Shown: piece after piece, positions 1-5,224 of the stretch
Numbering within the stretch: position 1 is the first letter of the stretch
How the letters are laid out: each line of letters starts with the position of its first letter
Assembly (NCBI GenBank): GCA_039925865.1
Contig: JBDSYA010000326.1
Location: 1 to 5,224 of the forward strand
Source: JBDSYA01 sp039925865
GTDB lineage: Bacteria; Bacteroidota; Ignavibacteria; Tepidaquicellales; Tepidaquicellaceae
DNA length: 5,224 bases
Reading direction: 5' to 3'
Translations under genes and position numbers: made by a program
Notes under the pieces: model-generated
What the model saw: the letters and a program-made list of their open reading frames with translations, nothing else
Told to the model about the DNA's origin: nothing
Databases searched by the model: none

Positions 1-50
1 AGTAATAAAAGTAACTATACAAAATAGTTTCACAATTTGGTTGTTATAAA

Positions 51-80
51 TTGCTTAAAGAATACATTTTTTTTAATTTG
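51..80 (+). promoter_or_regulatory. Candidate Bacteroidota-type promoter for the DUF4783 gene
   Basis: TTAATTTG at 73-80 matches seven of eight positions of the Bacteroidota -7 element TAnnTTTG, and a TTG at 51-53 lies 19 bases upstream, as expected for the -33 element. Transcription would begin near 85-90, giving a leader of about 20 bases before the ATG at 109. The region is so AT-rich that a chance match is quite possible, and the organism's sigma factor preference is itself inferred. A sigma-70-like reading (TTGACT 78-83, TTAAAT 101-106) would place the start site inside the start codon and is less attractive. Confidence 0.25.
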
Positions 81-108
81 ACTTGTACGATTATTGAAAA
101 TTAAATAA

Positions 109-582
109 ATGATAAAAAAATCAACTCGCCTGTTACCATTTGCAATTATTTTAATTTTATTTTTCAACACAGAATCTTTTTCACAGGACAAATGGTGGAA
201 AGAAAAAAAATATAAGAGTGAAACGTCCCGCAACAAATACGAATTGTGCAAAAAGACATTTAAAGATATTGGATTTGGCTTTGCTTCAAACAATATCAAT
301 TTCATAAATCTGTATTTTGATTCACAGGTTTATTTAAATATAATTAGTAATGAAAAGGGTTACTACAGCCCAAATCAAGCTGAAATAATTCTTTTAGATT
401 TTATGGAATATTTCACGATAGATAATATTAAGTATCAAAGATCCAGCAAATTCAATACTTACGCTTTTGTTAACGGGGTCTATTCCTATATGAAAGGATC
501 AGGGAAGAGAGATTTGGGAATTACAATATCTCTTAAGTACAACAATAATAGATGGTTCATAGACCAGATCAACATTAACTGA
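109..582 (+). CDS. Secreted DUF4783-family protein (NTF2-like fold expected)
   Basis: This is a 157-residue exported protein of unknown function. Residues 1-25 form a signal peptide: basic start (IKK), hydrophobic core at about 8-19, and a Ser-Phe-Ser/Gln cleavage site after residue 25 that obeys the -3/-1 rule; there is no lipobox Cys. The mature part has the pattern I associate with DUF4783 proteins of Bacteroidota: a helical 'F.FGFASNNINFINLYF' segment, then 'YLNI..NEKGYYSPNQAEIILLDF', then alternating strands ending in 'NRWFIDQININ' at the C-terminus. The length is also normal for that family. Such proteins are small, periplasmic or outer-envelope, and thought to adopt an NTF2/cystatin-like fold; no catalytic residues are recognisable. 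The ATG at 109 is the obvious start because it gives a complete signal peptide; no Shine-Dalgarno sequence precedes it. The kinase follows 95 bases downstream on the same strand. The family call is by recalled pattern and not by a search. Confidence 0.8.
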   Translation: MIKKSTRLLPFAIILILFFNTESFSQDKWWKEKKYKSETSRNKYELCKKTFKDIGFGFASNNINFINLYFDSQVYLNIISNEKGYYSPNQAEIILLDFMEYFTIDNIKYQRSSKFNTYAFVNGVYSYMKGSGKRDLGITISLKYNNNRWFIDQININ

Positions 583-677
583 AATGATTTTTCAATATGT
601 TTTAAGGTTTCTCAGGTCTAAGAGAAAAAAATGAAAATGAAAAGCCCCGGTTCAATCAGAAGAATTTATATGATGCT

Positions 678-3600
678 TTGGATAAGTTACAGTTAAATAG
701 AAATTCAAAATTGTTTTTAGACAGGCGGTTAAAAATTTTAATTTTGATCGCTTTTTTAATTTTATTATGGATATTCTCGATAAATATTTTCTCAGATATT
801 GTTAAAAATTCTGCTGATAAGAATTGGGATGAGATCTACAATGAACAGATAGTACGTCAAAAGGAAATCATATTAAATTTATTCAACTCATACCAGTCTG
901 AGGTTAACGATCTCTCTGAAAAAATTTCCACTTCCAATGAAGTAATAAAACTACTTCAGAAAGGAGATCAAAAAAAACTTTTTGAAGAACCGCTTAAATT
1001 AAATCTGGATAATAGTTATCAGGTCGAGATTTATAATACTCGTTTAGAGATGATAACTTTTAAAGGAAGAAAACTTGAATCTGATATTTATTCACTTCAA
1101 AAAAGTCTCAACGGCAAAAAATTTTCTGTACTTAAAGAAATTGGTTTTTACACTTATGTCATTGTTTATTCGCCTGTGTATCTGGAGGACCGTTCTCAGG
1201 TAAGCGGAGTACTGCTGACGGCGAAACTTATCGACATAAAGTATCAGATCAATAATAAATTCTTTCAGAATGCCGGCCTATTAAGTGACATCAATAAAAT
1301 TTTAAACGTAACCACATCGATAATTCCTGCCAATAATATTTCCGGAAAAATCAATATTGACACTTCAGAACTTGCAGATAATATTGAAATAAATTTATTT
1401 GGCATCGATAGTTCTCTCATAGGAATTTTATTAATGCCGGAATACAATAAAGTATCTCACATACAGAGCATTGATTCTCTTTCTCACAAAATCAATTCTG
1501 TGCTGGTCTTTGTTGGTACAATAATATTATTTCTGATTTTTTTTAAGTTAATCTCGGGGATAAGATTACGTGTAATTAAGTTCACACTTTTTATAATACT
1601 TCTTGCCGGCATAAGATATATATGGCTTGAAGCACACTTCCCCGCACGAATAAGTGACTGGGAAATATTCTCTCCCGGGTTTTATGCTTCGGTTTTCGGA
1701 TTTGGAATAGCAAAATCGATAGGTGAACTCCTCATTACTTCTGTTTTTATTCTTGCTGTTTCTTTTTACGGAATGATTCTCATAATAAAAACAAAAAGCT
1801 CTGAGATTAAGCCTGAAAATTCTTCTTCAGGAGCGTTGTCTTTAATTGTAAAAATCTTCCTGATAATTATTTTTTTTGGTTTAATATTCCTGCTTGGTTC
1901 GGCTATCCAAAGCATTATAATGGATTCCAATCTGAAATTTTTCGATAAAACAAACATAATTCCTAACATAGAGCTTGCAGTAATCCAGCTTGTGGTTTTA
2001 CTGTTATGCTTTGCACTTTTTATTTTTCTGACATCTGTTACTATTTTGATCCTCGGCAAAACGGTAAAAAGCGTTGTGAAGAAAAAAGGCATTGAAAGAT
2101 ATTCATTTCTGATCTTTCTCTTAATCCTGTTTGCATGCAATCATTTTCTTTCACCTTTATTTCAGGATTTCAAACTTGATTATCTCAGCAGGATCCTGAT
2201 TATACTTTTCAGCTTTTCATTTGGTTTTTATATAAGTCTGAAGATTTTTCTTGACAAAGGATACAACATATTTTCAATAAAAAATTTCTCGCTGGTAATG
2301 TTGTTCTGCATCATTATTATACCCGGCATTCTACTTGAGAAAATAACTTCTCAGGAAACAAACTTTATTGAACTTATTGGCAAAAAGTTTTCTGAAAAAG
2401 AAGATGAGCGAATAAAATTTTTGCTTCTTACCGAGCTCTCTAATATTTCAGAAAATAAAAATATAGAGACCACACTTAGAAATAAGAATAAAGTTTCCGA
2501 ACTTGGATTTTCTGTTTGGGCTGAAAGTAAATTTAGTGAAGAAAATTTTAATACAGCGGTAGTTGTAGTTGATACAAACAAGAAAATACTAAGTGATTTC
2601 ATTTTCAATTCGCAAAGTCTTGCGGCCGATTCAATTGTGAAATTTGCTGATAATAATTTCTTCAAAAAGAAAATCAGCTTCAAACCCGAATTTGATACTG
2701 CAGCAGCAGAAGACTCGCTGATTACAGATGAAGAATCAGATGAAGTGATTGTGGGAGAGGGTGAAGAGATTGAGAACGCTGAAGAAGTTGCTGAAGATTC
2801 CGGCGGTGATGACATAAGTAGTTTATACATTACAGATAATATTCTTATTTTAAAAAATGAAAATGAAAAATATTATCTCGGAATTGTTCCCATGGAAAAG
2901 GTTGACCTCAAAAATACAAGTTTTGCAACAAAGCTTGGATACTTGTTAGTAGCAGTGCAGTATGAAACCCGGAATTTTCCCGTGCAGTCCTCTATGGAGC
3001 TTTTTAAAAATTATTCCAAGGATAATTTATACGATAAACTTATCTCAAATCCTATTATGACGGAGTATATAGGAGGAGAAATTGTCAGTTCAACCAATCA
3101 GGATCTTTCAAAATCAAATACACTTTCTCTGGATGCATTTCGTGAAGCAATAAAATTTAAAAATAATAAATCCGACTGGCGTTACGAAATAGTGAACAAT
3201 GAAAAGTACAGGACATATTATACATTAGTTACTCCGCAGGGTTCAGAAAACGAAAGAATTTATTCCATAAGCCTTAAGCGCAATGATTTTAAGCTCACAA
3301 CCTTCTTTTATCTGAAATTCATATTGTTTGCAGTGGTAATCTACCTGCTTATTCTTTCCGTGTTTTCAGTCATTCTTGTGATTAAAAACCGGAAGATGAG
3401 GCTTAACTTCAGAGAAAAAGTTTTTGCTTCATTCTTTATTGTTTCCGTAATTCCAATTGTGATTCTCGCACTTTATACAAGGAGCTTTATTAAAAACAAG
3501 TATGATATTAATTTTCAGAATCAGATAATTTCAGACCTGAATTTAGTTTCACAAAGCCTTAAGGGGAGTAATCTCAACTTTACAAGTTTGGACAGTCTCA

Positions 3601-4865
3601 GCAAGGATCAGAATAAATTGCTGGTAAAATCACTTTCTCAATCAGATAAAAATTTTAATTTATTTCTCAAGACAAAACTGGCTTCAACGACCAATGAAGA
3701 ACTTTATAAATCTGATCTGCTGGATACGAGAGTTGATGCTGATGCTTACTATAATATTGTTTACCTCAGAAAAGATTTTTATTCCAAGACCGAAGAAATT
3801 GGTGTTTACTCATTCATTGTTGGTTATAAACCTTTAATTGATTCCCGGAAAAATATCGCGGGATTAATCTCTTCACAAAGTGTTTATCGTCAAAACGAGG
3901 TTAGTGAAGAGCTCACAGAGACGCTTACCTTTATTTTTGGAATTTATTTTATTGCGATTGTGATCTTACTGGTGCTGGTAACTTTTCTTACTGACAGGAT
4001 ATCCAAACCTATTTTAAAGCTTCAGTATGCCACAGAAAAGATTTCACGTGGTGACAGTAATGTTGAGCTTAAGATAGAAAGGAAGGATGAGATTGGAAAT
4101 CTTATGGAATCATTTAATAAAATGTCTAAAGAGCTTGAGAGTTCAAAGGATAAATTAAAAAAAGCAGAGCGCGAGGCTGCATGGAGAGATATTGCAAGAC
4201 GTGTTGCTCACGAAGTTAAAAATCCGCTGACTCCTATGAAGCTTTCAATCCAGCATCTGTATGATGTGTTCACAAATGGAAATAGAAATAATTTTCCGGA
4301 GGTGTTAAAGAAAACACGAAATATAATTATTAATGAAATTGATAAGCTCAATAATATTGCCACAGAATTTTCGAATTTTGCAAAATTGTCAGGAAGAAAG
4401 TATGAAGAGACGGATCTTAATGAAGTAATTGAAGAGGTAATATCACTTTATACTTCAGCTCCGGATATTGAATTTAAAAAAGAACTTGATAAAAATACCG
4501 GGACTGTGTTTGCAGACAGGCAGGAGCTAAACAGGGTTTTCCAGAATCTTATAAAAAATTCAATTCAGGCTATTGATGAAAGCGGAGTGATCGAAGTCAA
4601 AACCTACAGGAACGGATCTTTCATATATACAGAGCTGATCGATAACGGAAGCGGAATAGAACCGTCGATAATGAAGAATTTGTTTGAACCGAATTTTTCC
4701 ACCAAATCAACAGGAATGGGTCTCGGGCTTGCTATAACAAAAAAATCTATTGATGACATGAAAGCAGAAATAATTTTCGAGAGTGATTTAAATACCGGGA
4801 CCCGTGTGAAGATAAAATTTTTACCATTCGATATAAAAAACAGTCAACCGACAATTGATGCTTAA
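678..4865 (+). CDS. Multi-sensor transmembrane histidine kinase, NtrY-like core with HAMP
   Basis: This 1395-residue inner-membrane sensor kinase should autophosphorylate on His and pass the phosphate to an unseen response regulator. Helices are read at about 18-38, 273-294, 298-316, 350-371, 387-409, 432-460, 474-491, 501-523, 533-553, 876-902, 912-936 and 1083-1104. Extracytoplasmic regions lie at 39-272, 554-875 and 937-1082; the first and third look Cache-like. HAMP covers 1105-1158 (P1111, DEIG 1137-1140), followed by a short coiled coil and no PAS. HisKA has H1178 in HEVKNPLTP; the HExxN motif suggests both kinase and phosphatase activity. The ATPase domain shows the N box (N1290, N1294), G1 DNGSGI 1322-1327, F box NLFEPNFSTK 1334-1343 and G2 GMGLGL 1346-1351, so it looks intact. 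NtrY proper is about half this length and carries a PAS. The start is TTG 678; the frame is open back to 606 but holds no ATG or GTG, and the first internal ATG (residue 125) would remove the first helix. TTG 711 is an alternative. The 3' end overlaps the next gene by 8 bases. Confidence 0.93.
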   Translation: MDKLQLNRNSKLFLDRRLKILILIAFLILLWIFSINIFSDIVKNSADKNWDEIYNEQIVRQKEIILNLFNSYQSEVNDLSEKISTSNEVIKLLQKGDQKKLFEEPLKLNLDNSYQVEIYNTRLEMITFKGRKLESDIYSLQKSLNGKKFSVLKEIGFYTYVIVYSPVYLEDRSQVSGVLLTAKLIDIKYQINNKFFQNAGLLSDINKILNVTTSIIPANNISGKINIDTSELADNIEINLFGIDSSLIGILLMPEYNKVSHIQSIDSLSHKINSVLVFVGTIILFLIFFKLISGIRLRVIKFTLFIILLAGIRYIWLEAHFPARISDWEIFSPGFYASVFGFGIAKSIGELLITSVFILAVSFYGMILIIKTKSSEIKPENSSSGALSLIVKIFLIIIFFGLIFLLGSAIQSIIMDSNLKFFDKTNIIPNIELAVIQLVVLLLCFALFIFLTSVTILILGKTVKSVVKKKGIERYSFLIFLLILFACNHFLSPLFQDFKLDYLSRILIILFSFSFGFYISLKIFLDKGYNIFSIKNFSLVMLFCIIIIPGILLEKITSQETNFIELIGKKFSEKEDERIKFLLLTELSNISENKNIETTLRNKNKVSELGFSVWAESKFSEENFNTAVVVVDTNKKILSDFIFNSQSLAADSIVKFADNNFFKKKISFKPEFDTAAAEDSLITDEESDEVIVGEGEEIENAEEVAEDSGGDDISSLYITDNILILKNENEKYYLGIVPMEKVDLKNTSFATKLGYLLVAVQYETRNFPVQSSMELFKNYSKDNLYDKLISNPIMTEYIGGEIVSSTNQDLSKSNTLSLDAFREAIKFKNNKSDWRYEIVNNEKYRTYYTLVTPQGSENERIYSISLKRNDFKLTTFFYLKFILFAVVIYLLILSVFSVILVIKNRKMRLNFREKVFASFFIVSVIPIVILALYTRSFIKNKYDINFQNQIISDLNLVSQSLKGSNLNFTSLDSLSKDQNKLLVKSLSQSDKNFNLFLKTKLASTTNEELYKSDLLDTRVDADAYYNIVYLRKDFYSKTEEIGVYSFIVGYKPLIDSRKNIAGLISSQSVYRQNEVSEELTETLTFIFGIYFIAIVILLVLVTFLTDRISKPILKLQYATEKISRGDSNVELKIERKDEIGNLMESFNKMSKELESSKDKLKKAEREAAWRDIARRVAHEVKNPLTPMKLSIQHLYDVFTNGNRNNFPEVLKKTRNIIINEIDKLNNIATEFSNFAKLSGRKYEETDLNEVIEEVISLYTSAPDIEFKKELDKNTGTVFADRQELNRVFQNLIKNSIQAIDESGVIEVKTYRNGSFIYTELIDNGSGIEPSIMKNLFEPNFSTKSTGMGLGLAITKKSIDDMKAEIIFESDLNTGTRVKIKFLPFDIKNSQPTIDA
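2709..2813 (+). other. Acidic, base-free segment within the kinase's second extracytoplasmic region
   Basis: Residues 678-712 of the kinase contain 17 Asp or Glu out of 35 and no Lys, Arg or His, with Gly, Ser, Ala and Val making up much of the rest. The DNA is correspondingly rich in GAA/GAG/GAT codons. It looks like a disordered linker separating two halves of the sensor region at 554-875. By the predicted topology it lies outside the cytoplasmic membrane. Metal binding or an interaction with a basic ligand is possible but not shown. Confidence 0.75.
4858..4865 (+). promoter_or_regulatory. Start/stop overlap ATGCTTAA coupling kinase and lipoprotein
   Basis: The lipoprotein ATG (4858-4860) lies inside the last codons of the kinase, whose TAA ends at 4865. 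There is no Shine-Dalgarno sequence before the ATG. Translation of the lipoprotein therefore probably depends on ribosomes finishing the kinase, implying one mRNA and linked expression. Confidence 0.8.
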
Positions 4866-5224
4866 ATATTTAATCTGCACAGCAATTCTTATAATGATGT
4901 TTTTTTATTCATGTGCAAATCAGCTGCCACCGTCAGGAGGTGAGGATGATAAGATTGCACCGAAAGTCGTTTCAATATCTCCGAAGCCTGATATGAAAAA
5001 TTACAAAGGTAATAAATTAGTTTTTAGATTTGATGAATATGTTGACCGTAGAAGTTTTGAAGAATCATTTTACATCTTCCCTAAACCGGCCGGTGTTCCT
5101 TCATTTGACTGGAGCGGAAAAGAAGTGGAAGTTCAGCTTCCTGTCTCTTTGAAAAAAGATCAGACTTATGTCGTCACAATAGGGAATGAATTAAAAGATG
5201 TCAGAGGATCTAACAGGCTTGAAG
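4858..5224 (+). CDS. Ig-like (Big_5-type) lipoprotein, 5' part; runs off the window
   Basis: The first 122 codons are present and the frame is open to the edge. The start MLKYLICTAILIMMFFYSC is a lipoprotein signal peptide: hydrophobic residues 5-17, lipobox F-Y-S-C with the lipidated Cys at 19, and Ala at +2. The mature start 'ANQLPPSGGEDDKIAPKVV' followed by 'SPKP...NYKGNKLVFRFDEYVD' matches the opening of the Big_5 (bacterial Ig-like) lipoproteins common in Bacteroidota, which usually begin C.x.PP.GG.xD..PP. The later 'SFYIFPKPAGVPSFDWSGKEVEVQLPVSLKKDQTYVVTIG...DVRG' fits the same beta-sandwich, where the strand pattern 'L....TY.v.ig..l.D..G' is characteristic. It is expected to be anchored in the outer or inner membrane and exposed to the periplasm or surface. 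Full-length members are usually several hundred residues, so most of the gene lies beyond the window. Its function is unknown. The ATG overlaps the kinase stop, so the two are probably co-translated. Confidence 0.85.
   Translation, partial: MLKYLICTAILIMMFFYSCANQLPPSGGEDDKIAPKVVSISPKPDMKNYKGNKLVFRFDEYVDRRSFEESFYIFPKPAGVPSFDWSGKEVEVQLPVSLKKDQTYVVTIGNELKDVRGSNRLE

Noticed and set aside
1..108. Search for a tRNA, riboswitch or end of an upstream gene in the leading non-coding region
   Set aside because: No cloverleaf, conserved riboswitch core or coding frame with recognisable protein features was seen; the stretch is simply AT-rich.
30..305. Open frame of 91 codons on the minus strand
   Set aside because: It lies mainly opposite the DUF4783 gene, has low-complexity Lys/Phe/Ile/Asn composition and shows no domain pattern; it is expected by chance in AT-rich DNA.
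580..594. Small hairpin TGAAA / TTTCA overlapping the stop of the DUF4783 gene
   Set aside because: Five mostly A-T pairs, likely chance in this composition.
596..603. TATGTTTT as a -7 element for a kinase promoter
   Set aside because: It matches seven of eight positions, but no TTG lies at the proper distance upstream; the evidence is too weak to list.
608..627. Inverted repeat TTTCTC / GAGAAA with an 8-base loop, as a possible terminator after the DUF4783 gene
   Set aside because: The stem is only six pairs and mostly A-T, and on the + strand it is followed by A and not T residues, so it is not a credible intrinsic terminator for that gene.
1265..2140. Two minus-strand open frames (1265-1447 and 1766-2140)
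   Set aside because: Both are antisense to membrane segments of the kinase and have no independent evidence of coding.
2351..2830. Ser-rich 159-codon open frame on the minus strand
   Set aside because: The Ser runs are the reverse complement of the acidic GAA/GAT-rich and Lys/Asn-rich coding sequence of the kinase; it is a shadow frame.

Overview
The window is AT-rich bacterial DNA carrying three genes, all on the + strand and in the same order of reading: a small secreted protein of the DUF4783 type (109-582), a very large membrane-bound sensor histidine kinase (678-4865), and the 5' end of an Ig-like (Big_5-type) lipoprotein (4858 to the window edge). DUF4783 proteins, 'C...PPSGG.x.D..AP' Big_5 lipoproteins and very large multi-sensor kinases are typical of the Bacteroidota/Ignavibacteriota/Chlorobiota group. 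None of the three starts has a convincing Shine-Dalgarno sequence, which also fits that group. I therefore infer a member of this superphylum, perhaps Ignavibacteria-like; the exact lineage cannot be fixed from the sequence alone.

Layout. Bases 1-108 are non-coding and AT-rich, with one candidate Bacteroidota-style promoter. The DUF4783 gene follows. A 95-base gap (583-677) then leads to the kinase, which has no ATG at its expected N-terminus and appears to start at TTG 678. The kinase stop overlaps the lipoprotein start by 8 bases, so those two genes are very likely translationally coupled. The DUF4783 gene could share the transcript or be separate.

The kinase is the main object of interest. 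It has an NtrY/NtrB-like catalytic core (HExxN phosphoacceptor motif, clear N, G1, F and G2 boxes) preceded by a HAMP domain and no PAS domain. I read about 12 membrane helices, an eight-helix central membrane block, and three separate extracytoplasmic regions that look like sensor (Cache-like) modules. The middle region carries a strongly acidic stretch with no basic residues. The charge pattern of the loops agrees with this topology and leaves the catalytic core in the cytoplasm. No response regulator is present in the window.

Working picture (inference): two exported proteins flank an envelope-spanning sensor kinase, suggesting a cell-envelope sensing locus. No mobile element, RNA gene, CRISPR array or defence system was seen. 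The kinase architecture looks like a poorly characterised family, not a wholly new system.
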